Below, piece after piece: positions 7,074 to 15,879 of a stretch of DNA of 64,000 nt. Below the pieces are notes generated by a model. It searched no databases. It was not told the origin of the DNA and saw only the letters and a list, made by a program, of their open reading frames with translations. Numbering within the stretch: position 1 is the first letter of the stretch; each line of letters starts with the position of its first letter. This DNA comes from DASQGA01 sp963722715 (GTDB lineage Bacteria; Actinomycetota; Thermoleophilia; Gaiellales; Gaiellaceae): the NCBI GenBank assembly GCA_963722715.1, contig CAVROA010000023.1:1-64000 (forward strand), in the 5' to 3' direction. A program made the translations under genes and the position numbers.

Positions 7074-8931
7074 CTATCGGTCGTACGCGGCGCCCGGCTC
7101 CAGCACTTTCTCGGAGCCGGCTTCGGCCGTGGCGGGCGTCATCGCAAGCCCGTCGACGAGGTCGAACGGAAGGATCGTGTCCCGACGAGAGAAAGCCACG
7201 GCGGCCACCAAATAGCCCCGAGCCGAGGAGCGCAACACACCCGGCCACCAGCAGTCCGAGCGCGGCGAAAAGGATGACATGGTGGGCGTCGGCGAGGCGG
7301 TTGACGAGGGGCGCCGCGGCGACCGCGCCCATCATCGTCGTCGTGAAGAAGGCGGAAGCCAGCCCGAAGACGCGCCCGTAGTAGCGCGGATCGGCTTCGC
7401 GCTGCACGATCGTGTCGAAGAGAACATCCGTGGTGCCGTCGATGAACCCGATCAGGACGAGGAAGAGGATGGCAGTCCAGAGGTGCTCCGTCAGCGCGAG
7501 CCCGACGAAGACGAGCGACATAGCGAGTAGCGAGACTCCAATCCAGCGTCCGCCGCCCGTTCCGACCCGCGCCAATCCGACCACCGCCTGGCCGACCGTG
7601 AGCCCGGCGGCCAGCGCTGCGAGGCCGAAGCCGTACCCCTCCGTCCCGAGCCCGAGCTCCTCCAGAAAGCGGGGCAGACTCGCGTTCGTCAGCCCGGTCG
7701 CAATGGTGGCGGTCGCGAAGGAGCAGATGAGAACCAGGAGGATCTTCTTTCCGACCACGTAGCGAAGGCCGGCGAAGAGACTCGCCTCCTTCGGCTCCCG
7801 CGTGCGGGCGATGGGATTGGACGGCATACGCACACGGCTGTAGAGCAGCGCGGCCACGATGAACGTCGCGAAGTCGACCGCGAGCGCGACCTGGACGCCG
7901 ACGGACGCCAGGATGACCCCGGCCCCCAGGGCTCCGAGTGCCATCGCCCCGTCCTGAGCGATTCCGAGCGAGGCGTTCGCAGCGGGCAGCTCCTCGTCGC
8001 GGAGCAGCGACGGCACGAGAGACGGCACGGTGGCGGCGGAGACGGCTGCCAATGCTCCGGACACCGCCAGAGCGACGAATGCGAGCGGCCGGGAACCCGA
8101 GACGACGGCCGCGAAGGCTCCCGCGATTGCAAGTCCGCGTGCTATCTCCACCTGGACGAGGAGCCGGTTTCGTGGGAGCCGGTCGACCACGATGGCAGCG
8201 AGCCCCCCGCCGAGGACGGGTGGCGCAAGCCGCACCAGCATGAGCAGTGCCACCTGACTAACCGATCCCGTCGCGTCGTAGATCCAGCCGATCAGCGCCG
8301 CCAGCGTCAACCAGTCACCGAAGTGCGAGACGAGCTTGCCGGCGGCGAGATGTCGGAAGGCCGGCACGCCGAGCGGGCGGAGGAGCCGGCTGAGAACGAG
8401 CGAGCGCTCGCCGCCCCCGAGAGAGATCACCACGATCAGCACCATCATCCCGATCCCGATCAGGAGGTCACCGACTGAAAAGACATTCGCGAACGGCAGC
8501 TGGTGAGGGAGTGCGAAGACGTCGCCGAGAAAGGTCAACCGGTCCCCGCCCAGCTGGACGTTCGAATGCGCTCCAACTTCGATTCCGGCGGCGCGGGCCG
8601 CGTCAGGCGAGACGGGCATCTTGCCGCCGTTGGCCACGATGGCGACAGCGTTCGCCGCCATCCCCGCAAAGAGGGGAAGAAGCACTTTCGTCCTCGCGTT
8701 CGCGGTCGCGAAGAAGGCGAGAAACCCGTAGCTCAAGATGTGAATGCCCGTCTCGAGCGCCGCCGGGGCCGACTCGCCGAAGGAGGAGAACCACACGAGC
8801 ACGAGTTGGAGGCCGAGCGCGGTCGGAACGCACCAGGCGTGGCGGAGCTGAAGCTCGAGCAGCCGTCCCGGCCGACCTCCAACCAGGAGGGCGAACAGGA
8901 TCCCGAGAAGAATGCTCGGGAGGAGGAACAC
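7074..8931 (-). CDS. DUF5317-MFS fusion transporter, probable frameshift at the C terminus
   Basis: The first about 185 residues form a hydrophobic DUF5317-like domain (GKMPVSPDAARAAGIEVGAH, then GDVFALPHQLPFANVFSVGD). Residues about 190-600 are a 12-helix MFS permease resembling macrolide/enterobactin exporters (RLLRPLGVPAFRHLAAGKL, DRLPRNRLL, FIDGTTDVLFDTIVQRE). GTG at 8931 follows the HD-GYP stop by 3 nt. As given, the frame runs on into lpdA. Removing one base from the AAA at 7210-7212 gives AVAFSRRDTILPFDLVDGLA and a natural TAG at 7076-7074; the span is 3n+1, as expected. Exported substrate unknown. Confidence 0.75.
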
Positions 8932-8934
8932 GGC

Positions 8935-10884
8935 CTAGGAGGCCAGGGCGCGGACGGGGAGCGAGACCACTGCTGCGTTCTCTGTCGGGACGAGCCCGGC
9001 GGCGAGCCGACCGGCGCATGTGTCCAACGCGTCCTGGATCGCCCGAGAGGGCCGGCCGCCCAGCGCCAAGACGACATAGCCAACAAGTGCCTCGCCTGAG
9101 TGCAGGGGAACAGCCACGTGCACCTCCTGCTTGCCGAGCTCAGAGCCGTCGGCGAGGTGAACGCCCTCGCTTGACTCGGCCTCCCGCAAGAGCCAGCTCA
9201 TGAGCGCGGTCTCTCCGGCCGCCGAGCCACCGGCGCTCCATTCGAACTCGACCACGCCCGCGCAATCCCGCTCGCGCCAGCGGATGAGCCCCGCCCAGCG
9301 GAGGTCGCAGGCGCCGGCGATGACGGCGGCGACCTGTGAAAACGTTGCGTCGCGTGGGCGCTCGCCGCGAAGAACGGAGGCGAGGCCACGGACGAGTCGG
9401 CGCTCGCGATAGGCTCCGAGCTGCAGGAAGGTGAGCCCGGCGGCCGCGAGCAGGATGGCCGGGACGGCGAGCAGCGGGACGCCCAGTCCCAAAGCGGCGA
9501 GCACGCCGACCACTCCCGCGCAGGCGACATACTCGGGGCGGATCTCGCGCCGCTGGAGCACGGGCTGGCGGTTGGACCTGAGCAGAGCCCGCATCTCGAG
9601 GCGCTCAGCCTGGGTCAGGGCGGCCCGCGGGTCCTCGCCGCGCTGCAGGGCCACGAAGGCCTTGCCGACCCCGGTGTGAAACTGCGAACCGAGGTTCTTC
9701 TCGATTTCCGCAAGCGCATGCTCCTTGGGGAGGCCGTTTCGGTAGGCGCGGTCGCTCGTCATTGCGTCATAGCTGTCAGCGACGATCAGAAAATGGGCGG
9801 CGAGCGGGATGTCACCCGCGTCGATCCCGTAGTAGCCGCTTCCGTCCGCGCGCTCGTGGTGGTATTCGACCGCCCGCGACTCGTCCTGGGCGAACCGAAA
9901 GCGACCGAGGAGGCGCGCGGAGAGCCGCGGATGACGACGCATTACGTGCCATTCCTCCTCGTCGAGCTTGCCCGGCTTGCGCAAAACGGAGCCGTCGACG
10001 GCGATCTTCCCGAGGTCGTGGAGCCGACCGGCCCAGCGCAGCCGGGCTACGTCAACGGATGGGAAGCCGAGCCGCTGGGCGAGCTCCTCGACGTAGTCCG
10101 CAACTCGAGCCGAATGGCGGAGCGTCGACGCATCGCGCTCATCGATCAGATTCGCGAAGGTCTCGAGCGCGTGTGCGGTCTCGCGGCGGAGAAGAGCGAG
10201 CCTCGCGTACGCCTGGTAGACCGCGAGGACAAGGGGGACGAGCACGATGACCGCCCAGGGGTCGTACAAGGCGAACCGCGCGAATGCGACGCCGAGCCCC
10301 GCCTCGGCCGCGGCCGAGTGGAGGCCGTCCAAGCTCGCGTCGCGGGTCAGCGGCCACAGCGAGGTGCCTTCGTGGAAGGCCACGACGGCGCTCATGAGGA
10401 GGTTGTTGAGCAGGTACGCGACTACGACGAGTGCTCCGATGGCAGCGAAGTCCCTCGAGAACTCGAGCGTCCCCGGTACCCCGCCGAGCGCCTCGAACGC
10501 AAGCCCACCGACGAAGATCGAGAGCGCGAAGGCGCTTGCGTTGTAGGCCACCTTCGCGCGGGGAGAGCCGCGCAGCGTGTCGACGACGATGACTCCGAAC
10601 GCAGCAACGAGCGCGGCCGCCCACGGTCCGACTATGAGAACTGCGGCGATGTGGACGCCGGTCGAGAAGCTGAAGCTATGGGCGTCGCCCGGATCCGGCG
10701 AGCGGTTGTCGCTCGAGATCTGAATGAGCTCGGTCAGCACCACGGCTGCGCCGAGGAGAGCCAGGGTGGCGTGCGGCGCGCCCGCTGCTTTAACGACAGC
10801 GACGGCGAGGACCGCGGTCCCGGCCGTCACAGTGCCGATTACCAGGCAGCGCGCCTTCAATTGGACGCGCGTTATGTCGAGCAT
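8935..10884 (-). CDS. Membrane-bound HD-GYP-type phosphohydrolase
   Basis: 649 residues. Residues 1-230 hold about six to seven transmembrane helices (MASE-like sensor). The HD domain follows: RHSARVADYVEELAQRLGF, HDLGKIAVDG (HD pair at 289-290) and HHERADGSGYYGIDAGDIP. A further helix pair near 446-475 leads to a GAF-like C-terminal region. The family hydrolyses cyclic di-nucleotides, usually c-di-GMP. The hallmark GYP tripeptide is GYY here, so activity should not be assumed. Followed after 3 nt by the MFS gene and preceded by a 28-residue hydrophobic peptide gene. Confidence 0.85.
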   Translation of the reverse strand: MLDITRVQLKARCLVIGTVTAGTAVLAVAVVKAAGAPHATLALLGAAVVLTELIQISSDNRSPDPGDAHSFSFSTGVHIAAVLIVGPWAAALVAAFGVIVVDTLRGSPRAKVAYNASAFALSIFVGGLAFEALGGVPGTLEFSRDFAAIGALVVVAYLLNNLLMSAVVAFHEGTSLWPLTRDASLDGLHSAAAEAGLGVAFARFALYDPWAVIVLVPLVLAVYQAYARLALLRRETAHALETFANLIDERDASTLRHSARVADYVEELAQRLGFPSVDVARLRWAGRLHDLGKIAVDGSVLRKPGKLDEEEWHVMRRHPRLSARLLGRFRFAQDESRAVEYHHERADGSGYYGIDAGDIPLAAHFLIVADSYDAMTSDRAYRNGLPKEHALAEIEKNLGSQFHTGVGKAFVALQRGEDPRAALTQAERLEMRALLRSNRQPVLQRREIRPEYVACAGVVGVLAALGLGVPLLAVPAILLAAAGLTFLQLGAYRERRLVRGLASVLRGERPRDATFSQVAAVIAGACDLRWAGLIRWRERDCAGVVEFEWSAGGSAAGETALMSWLLREAESSEGVHLADGSELGKQEVHVAVPLHSGEALVGYVVLALGGRPSRAIQDALDTCAGRLAAGLVPTENAAVVSLPVRALAS

Positions 10885-10903
10885 GTTGGGTCAGCGGATG
10901 GGG

Positions 10904-10990
10904 CTAGCCCCACTTCTTGCCGGCGCCTGCGGCCAGCAGAAGTGCAGCAAGAAGTCCGTACCGAAGAGTCATCGAGTAGACGCGCCGCAT
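10904..10990 (-). CDS. 28-residue hydrophobic peptide
   Basis: AAGGAGG lies 8 nt upstream of the ATG at 10990. The peptide starts MRRVYSMTLRYGLLAALLL and ends AGAGKKWG: basic ends flanking one short membrane segment. It stops 19 nt before the HD-GYP start, which lacks its own good ribosome site, so it may serve translational coupling or be a small membrane regulator. Too short for family assignment. Confidence 0.55.
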   Translation of the reverse strand: MRRVYSMTLRYGLLAALLLAAGAGKKWG

Positions 10991-11228
10991 TTCTAGTTCC
11001 TCCTTGTTGGAATCCTGAGAAAAGCATGGGCGCCTCTTCCGTGCCTGGAATCCCCCGGAGAGGGGAGTTCAGCGGTGGTCGAGCCTGCAAAAACTCGAGG
11101 GCGGCCCGTAAGCCGCCCTCGCGTGACCCGGGGGAAATCCGGTCACGACAGATTTTCGGCTCGCCACGATGCCCGACCCATCCCTCGTTCGAGGGACGAG
11201 CCTGTCAACACCGGCCGGCGCCGGCTAC
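10991..11228. other. Intergenic region upstream of the HD-GYP operon
   Basis: Contains the terminator of the pdh operon (next entry) and a second inverted repeat CGTGACC-N12-GGTCACG (11122-11147). No further gene is visible. Confidence 0.4.
11089..11121 (-). terminator. Rho-independent terminator of the pdh operon
   Basis: Perfect 10-bp stem CGAGGGCGGC (11096-11105) / GCCGCCCTCG (11112-11121) with a 6-nt loop. On the minus strand it is followed by AGTTTTTG, a T-tract, so it terminates the pdhABC-VOC transcript. Confidence 0.8.
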
Positions 11229-11561
11229 TCAGACGTCTTGCGTGAGCTGAATGCGGTTGCCGTCGGGGTCGAAGACGTCCAGGATGCGGATCGCCCCGGG
11301 GATCTCGAGCACGACTCCTACGTTTGCCCCCGCCTCGCGGAGCCGCGTTGCCTCTGCTTTCACGTCGTCGACCTCGATCGCCAGCGCGGTGTCCGTGTCC
11401 GGCTTTGCCACATCGCTCTCGGCGAGATGGACCTCGACCCCGTCGCGCGCGAGCCGCATCCACCGGTCGTTCTCGTCCTTGTAAAGCTCCTTGAAGCCGA
11501 GGAGGTCGACATAGAAGCGCTCCGCGAGTTCGAGATCCTTGACCCGGTACCAGATCTGCAT
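11229..11561 (-). CDS. VOC/glyoxalase-family protein
   Basis: 110 residues, one vicinal-oxygen-chelate unit pair: IWYRVKDLELAERFYVDLLG, WMRLARDGVEVHLAE, IRILDVFDPDGNRIQL. The family binds a divalent metal and includes glyoxalase I, dioxygenases and resistance proteins. The ATG is directly adjacent to the E2 stop (TAGATG), so it is co-translated with the pyruvate dehydrogenase genes; perhaps it detoxifies a 2-oxo by-product, but that is inference. Confidence 0.8.
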   Translation of the reverse strand: MQIWYRVKDLELAERFYVDLLGFKELYKDENDRWMRLARDGVEVHLAESDVAKPDTDTALAIEVDDVKAEATRLREAGANVGVVLEIPGAIRILDVFDPDGNRIQLTQDV

Positions 11562-12866
11562 CTAGAGCATGAGGCCGGGTTCCTCGAGGAACGCTTTGAC
11601 GCTCCGAAGGAATTCGGATGCAGTGGCCCCGTCCACCGAGCGGTGATCGCAGGACAGCGTCAGCTCCATCACCGGCCGTGCCACCAGCTCACCGTCCTCG
11701 ACCACCGGGCGCTCCTGGATCGCGCCGACGGCCAGGATCCCGGCTTGAGGCGGGTTCAGGACCGCAACGAACCGGTCGACCCCGTACATCCCGAGGTTCG
11801 AGATCGTGAACGTGCCGTCCTCGAGGTCGCCCTGCGTGAGCTTGCCTCCGCGCGTGCGCTCGACGAGATCGGCCCGTGCCGCAGCGAGGTCGGCGATCGA
11901 CTTCCGCTCGCAATTTCGGATCACGGGGACGACCAGGCCGTGGGGTACGGCCACCGCGATCCCGATGTTCGCGGTCGGGAAGATGTGGACCTCCGTGCCG
12001 GCGAAGTGGGCGTTCATGTCGCGGTGGCGCATCAGCGCGATTGCGCAGGCCTTGGTGAGGATGTCCGAGAAGGTCGGCCGCGGCGCTCCCTCCTCGGTGC
12101 GCTCGACGAGGAGCTCCCGGAGGCGCATGGCCGCGCGCATGTCGGCCGTCATCGCGATCTGGAAGTGCGGTGTCTCCCAGGCCTCGGTCATGCGACGGGC
12201 GATCGTCTTCCGCATGCTGGAGAGCTGGACGACTTCGACCTCGGCGCTCGCCGGCGCCTCGGCTGCCCAACCCGGCTGGGCGGCGGCGCGCTCGACGTCC
12301 TCGGCGACGATGCGGCCCTCGGGACCGGTTCCCTTGAGGCTCGAGAGCTCGAGCCCGCGCTCCTTTGCGAGCCGACGGGCCAGTGGCGAGGCCTTCACCC
12401 GCCGCCCCTCACCCTGCGGTAGCTCGACGGGCTCGGCCTTTGCCTCCTTCGCGGGCTTGCCGTCCGAGCTTGCACGTGCCTCGCGCCCGTGCTCCCGCTC
12501 GTCTTCGCGCTTCGGAGCCGGATCGCCCTCTTCCTTCGGCTCGCCTTCCGCCACCTCGCGAGCGGCCCCGTCCCCATCCGAGTCGCCTTCCTCCGAAGAA
12601 TCGTCAGATTCGGAGGAGATGTCCTCGCCTTCCTCCCCGATCACGGCGACCGGCTTCCCGACCTCGATCTCCTCGCCTTCGCCCGCGAGGATCTTCAAGA
12701 CCACTCCGGAAGCGTCTGCTTCCACCTCCTGAGTGACCTTCTCCGTGTCGAGCTCGTAGAGCGGCTCGCCTTTCTCGACTTTGTCACCCTCCGCCTTCAA
12801 CCAGCGTACGATCGTGCCGGACTCCATGCCCTGGCCGAGCCGCGGGAGCGTGACCTGGTTGGCCAT
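11562..12866 (-). CDS. pdhC: Dihydrolipoamide acyltransferase (E2)
   Basis: 434 residues. N-terminal lipoyl domain with the modified lysine at 43 in ELDTEKVTQEVEA; an acidic Glu/Asp/Ser-rich linker (about 83-150); a peripheral-subunit-binding domain SPLARRLAKERGLELSSLKG with GPEGRIVAEDVE; and a C-terminal catalytic domain with SCDHRSVDGATASEFL. It transfers the acyl group from lipoate to CoA. Lies 3 nt after the E1-beta stop. Acyl specificity (acetyl or branched chain) cannot be fixed from sequence alone. Confidence 0.93.
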   Translation of the reverse strand: MANQVTLPRLGQGMESGTIVRWLKAEGDKVEKGEPLYELDTEKVTQEVEADASGVVLKILAGEGEEIEVGKPVAVIGEEGEDISSESDDSSEEGDSDGDGAAREVAEGEPKEEGDPAPKREDEREHGREARASSDGKPAKEAKAEPVELPQGEGRRVKASPLARRLAKERGLELSSLKGTGPEGRIVAEDVERAAAQPGWAAEAPASAEVEVVQLSSMRKTIARRMTEAWETPHFQIAMTADMRAAMRLRELLVERTEEGAPRPTFSDILTKACAIALMRHRDMNAHFAGTEVHIFPTANIGIAVAVPHGLVVPVIRNCERKSIADLAAARADLVERTRGGKLTQGDLEDGTFTISNLGMYGVDRFVAVLNPPQAGILAVGAIQERPVVEDGELVARPVMELTLSCDHRSVDGATASEFLRSVKAFLEEPGLML

Positions 12867-12869
12867 GGC

Positions 12870-13850
12870 TCAGCCGCGCTCCACCGTGCGAAGAATCGCC
12901 TCGAGCACGTCCGCCTTGTGCGGAATGACGAACTCCTCCATCACGGGCGCGAACGGGATCGGCGTGAACTTGGCCCCCACGCGCTCTACCGGCGCGTCGA
13001 GGTAGTCGAAGCATTTCTCCTGCACGACGGCAGTCAGCTCGGCCCCCCAGCCCATGCGGACGACAGCCTCGTGGGCGACGACGCAGCGGCTGGTCTTGTT
13101 CACGGACGCAACCACCGTCTCCTCGTCGAGCGGCTGGAGCGTCCGCGGGTCGATCACCTCGACCGAGATGCCCCGCTCGTCCGCCTCGTCGGCGGCGGCC
13201 AGCGACTCGTGGACCAGCCGGCCGGTGGCGACCACCGTGACGTCCTCGCCCTCGCGATGAACACGCGCCTTTCCAAGCTCGATCGGCTCGATCTCGTCGG
13301 GCACATTCCCCTTGATCGGATAGAGCGTCCGGTGCTCGAAGAACATGACCGGGTTCTCGTCGTAGATCGAGGACCAGAGGAGCCCCTGCGCGTCCGCCGG
13401 CGTCGAAGGGAAGACCACCTTCAGGCCCGGGACGTGGACGAACCAGGCCTCGAGCTGCTGCGCATGCTGCGCGCCCGGTGACCATCCGGCGCCGCCCTGG
13501 GTTCGAACCGTCAGCGGCACAGAGAGCTGCCCGCCGGACATGTAGCGGTGCTTGGCCGCCTGGCTGACGAGCTGCTCCATCGCGAGGGTCGTGAAGTCCT
13601 GGTACATGATCTCGACGATCGGGCGCATGCCCTGCATGGCGGCACCGATGCCTGCGCCGACGATGGCCATCTCCGAGATCGGCGTGTTCCGCACCCGATC
13701 CGGCCCGAACTCCTCGAGCATCCCCTGGGTAACACCCATCGAACCGCCCATCTCGGCGATGTCCTCGCCCATGATGAAGACGTCGTCGTCGCGGCGCATC
13801 GCCTCGCTCATCGAGTCGCGGATCGCCTCGCGGTACGTGGTCTCGGGCAT
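12870..13850 (-). CDS. pdhB: 2-oxoacid dehydrogenase E1 beta subunit
   Basis: 326 residues. The beta half of the thiamine-dependent E1: YREAIRDSMSEAM, VFIMGEDIAEMGG, TPISEMAIVGAGIGAAM, then GGAGWSPGAQHAQQLEAWF and the C-terminal VEVIDPRTLQPLDEETV. The ATG at 13850 overlaps the alpha-subunit stop as TGATG. Works with pdhA, pdhC and lpdA in oxidative decarboxylation of pyruvate or branched-chain oxoacids. Confidence 0.93.
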   Translation of the reverse strand: MPETTYREAIRDSMSEAMRRDDDVFIMGEDIAEMGGSMGVTQGMLEEFGPDRVRNTPISEMAIVGAGIGAAMQGMRPIVEIMYQDFTTLAMEQLVSQAAKHRYMSGGQLSVPLTVRTQGGAGWSPGAQHAQQLEAWFVHVPGLKVVFPSTPADAQGLLWSSIYDENPVMFFEHRTLYPIKGNVPDEIEPIELGKARVHREGEDVTVVATGRLVHESLAAADEADERGISVEVIDPRTLQPLDEETVVASVNKTSRCVVAHEAVVRMGWGAELTAVVQEKCFDYLDAPVERVGAKFTPIPFAPVMEEFVIPHKADVLEAILRTVERG

Positions 13851-14821
13851 CAGGCGTACACGTTCTTGAGGGCGTCTTCCGGCTTTGGATCCGTCCCGGC
13901 CTTGGCGAACTCGACGGAGCCCTCGACGAGCTCCGTGACCTCGCGATCGAGCTCGTCCCAATCGTCGTCGGAGATCTCCAGCTTCTCGCGGAGCTTGGGG
14001 AGCGGGTCGTGCTTGGCGCGAACCTCCCGCACCTCCTCCTTCGGCCGGTAGACCTGCGGGTCGCCGACGTAGTGGCCCGTGAGCCGAAAGGTCTCGCACA
14101 GGAGAAAGACCGGGCCCTTGCCTTCCCGCGTGTGCTCGAGAGCCTTCTTCGTCGCCTTGTAGACCGCCTCGACGTCCTGGCCGTCGACCTTCATCGAGGT
14201 CATCCCGAAGGCAACGGCGCGCTGCTCCAGGTCCTCGATCGGGAGCTGCTGGGCGGCCGGCGTCGACTCCGCGTAGTGATTGTTCTCGCACACGAAGAGA
14301 GCCGGCACGCGCCAGAGCTGGGCGAGGTTCAACGACTCGTGGAAGGTGCCGATGTTCGTGGCGCCGTCACCGAAGAAGGCGACCGCGACGCGGGGCTCGC
14401 CGCGCATCTTGAACGCGAGGGCGGCACCCGTGATCGCCGGCAGCCCGCCGCCCACAACCGCGTTCGCACCGAGGTTTCCGCGCTCGACGTCGTAGAGGTG
14501 CATGGAGCCGCCGTAACCATGGCTGCAGCCCTCGACTTTGCCGTAGAGCTCCGCCATGAGCTCGTTCGGATGGGTTCCCTTGGCAAGCGTGTGCCCGTGG
14601 GCCCGGTGTGTCGAGGCGATCACGTCACCGTCCTCGAGGGCCTTGCAAACGCCCACCGCGATGGCTTCCTGGCCGATTGCGACATGCAGGAACCCGGGCA
14701 GCTCGCCTGCCCGAAAACGCTCCTCGACCTTCTCCTCGAAGCGGCGGATCAGGAGCATCTCGCGGAGGAACTCCCTGAGCCGCTCCGGAGAGAGGGTCTG
14801 CCTCTGCTCGACCGTGGCCAA
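13850..14821 (-). CDS. pdhA: 2-oxoacid dehydrogenase E1 alpha subunit
   Basis: 323 residues. RRFEEKVEERFRAGELPGF and HRAHGHTLAKG in the N-terminal half, then the thiamine-diphosphate motif GDGATNIGTFHE...VCENN at residues 151-181. Similar in length to acetoin/pyruvate dehydrogenase alpha subunits. TTG at 14821 is used because an in-frame TAG directly precedes it; there is no Shine-Dalgarno. First gene of a four-gene operon, divergent from the duplicated hypothetical gene. Confidence 0.92.
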   Translation of the reverse strand: MATVEQRQTLSPERLREFLREMLLIRRFEEKVEERFRAGELPGFLHVAIGQEAIAVGVCKALEDGDVIASTHRAHGHTLAKGTHPNELMAELYGKVEGCSHGYGGSMHLYDVERGNLGANAVVGGGLPAITGAALAFKMRGEPRVAVAFFGDGATNIGTFHESLNLAQLWRVPALFVCENNHYAESTPAAQQLPIEDLEQRAVAFGMTSMKVDGQDVEAVYKATKKALEHTREGKGPVFLLCETFRLTGHYVGDPQVYRPKEEVREVRAKHDPLPKLREKLEISDDDWDELDREVTELVEGSVEFAKAGTDPKPEDALKNVYA

Positions 14822-14874
14822 CTAGTGCAGCATTGCTGGAAGGGGCACTAACGGGGCACGCTAGCAAGACAGAC

Positions 14875-14880
14875 TAAGAT
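14875..14880 (+). promoter_or_regulatory. Leaderless-type -10 box
   Basis: TAAGAT lies 7 nt before the GTG at 14888 and there is no Shine-Dalgarno, the geometry of a leaderless message. Confidence 0.5.
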
Positions 14881-14887
14881 CCGGGCC

Positions 14888-15547
14888 GTGGCACTGGCGG
14901 AGCGGTCGACGGAGATTCTGGACGGCCTGCCACGGGACTGGACGCACGCGCGCCTCGAGCTCAGGGTGGAAGAGCCGGAGAACCTGGGCCGCGCCGGACT
15001 GATCCTCGCACCGGCAACGCCCGGGCGGAGCGCCGACGGGTACGTACTCGCTGTGTACGGCGGCCCCGCGCCGGTTGGCGCGAGCCCCGAGCTCGTCCGT
15101 CGGGTCCTCGCGCGGCTCGACCGGGAGGGGATACGCGGGCGGCTCGTTCTCCTCGGCTCCGAGGAGTCACCGCTGTCTACCGCCTCTGAGCCAGCCGAGA
15201 CGGAAAAGAGCCTTGCCGCGGCCTGGAGCGCGCTCGTCGAGACGTTCCCCCCTGACTGGTCGCACTGCTACGCGGAGGTCGTGCTCGACTCCTCCGATTA
15301 CATCGAGCGGGCCGCCCTCCTCATGGCGCCGGCAAACCCAGCCGGCTTCGGAGTGCTGACGGCACTCCGGTTCCGGGTCGCACGCGAGCTCGGATACGGC
15401 GTCTCGGCCGGCATGGCGCGCCGTTGCCTCGAGCGGCTCGACGGCGAGGGGATCACGGGGACGCTCACGGTGCTCAGGGTGGTGTCGGACGACCATCCCG
15501 CTGCCACACAGGGCCCGGTCTGGCGGATCGCAGGGCGATCGGTATGA
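14888..15547 (+). CDS. Internally duplicated hypothetical protein
   Basis: 219 residues made of two homologous halves of about 85 residues. The pairs are GLPRDWTHARLELRV / TFPPDWSHCYAEVVL, RAGLILAPATPG / RAALLMAPANPAG and VRRVLARLDREGIRGRLVLL / ARRCLERLDGEGITGTLTVL. No known family recognised, no signal peptide, no catalytic signature. Probably cytosolic. The stop overlaps the PRC-barrel gene as ATGA. The start GTG is supported by a -10 box 7 nt upstream. Confidence 0.75.
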   Translation: MALAERSTEILDGLPRDWTHARLELRVEEPENLGRAGLILAPATPGRSADGYVLAVYGGPAPVGASPELVRRVLARLDREGIRGRLVLLGSEESPLSTASEPAETEKSLAAAWSALVETFPPDWSHCYAEVVLDSSDYIERAALLMAPANPAGFGVLTALRFRVARELGYGVSAGMARRCLERLDGEGITGTLTVLRVVSDDHPAATQGPVWRIAGRSV

Positions 15548-15879
15548 GCACGTCGCCCGAGCCACAGGTTTCCTGGAAGGCGATCGAGGCGAACGCAGAA
15601 GTGTTCACCTCGGACGGCTTCGCGGTCGGGAATGTAAGCAAGATCGTCGGCGACCCCACCGCGGACGTCTTCACCGGGCTCGCCGTGTCGAAGCACCTGA
15701 TCGGAAAGCCGAAGTTCGTCCCCTCCGAGCGGGTGACGGGCATCTGGCCGCACCGGATCGAGATCGACCTGACGGAGGACGAGTTCGACCGCCTCGAAGA
15801 GCACGAGGACGAGCCGGTCATCCGGGTGAATCCGGCCGACCCGCCCGGCTTCCTGAGCCGCCTCTTCGGCCGGCGCTAG
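15544..15879 (+). CDS. PRC-barrel-like protein
   Basis: 111 residues. SDGFAVGNVSKIVGDP then VFTGLAVSKHLIGKPKF and VPSERVTGIWPHRIEIDL resemble a PRC-barrel, a small beta fold found in RNA-processing and photosynthetic reaction-centre proteins and in many actinobacterial stress proteins; the Pro-rich tail ends FLSRLFGRR. ATG at 15544 overlaps the upstream stop, so the two are co-translated. Its TAG shares CTAG with the convergent pheT stop. Confidence 0.7.
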   Translation: MSTSPEPQVSWKAIEANAEVFTSDGFAVGNVSKIVGDPTADVFTGLAVSKHLIGKPKFVPSERVTGIWPHRIEIDLTEDEFDRLEEHEDEPVIRVNPADPPGFLSRLFGRR

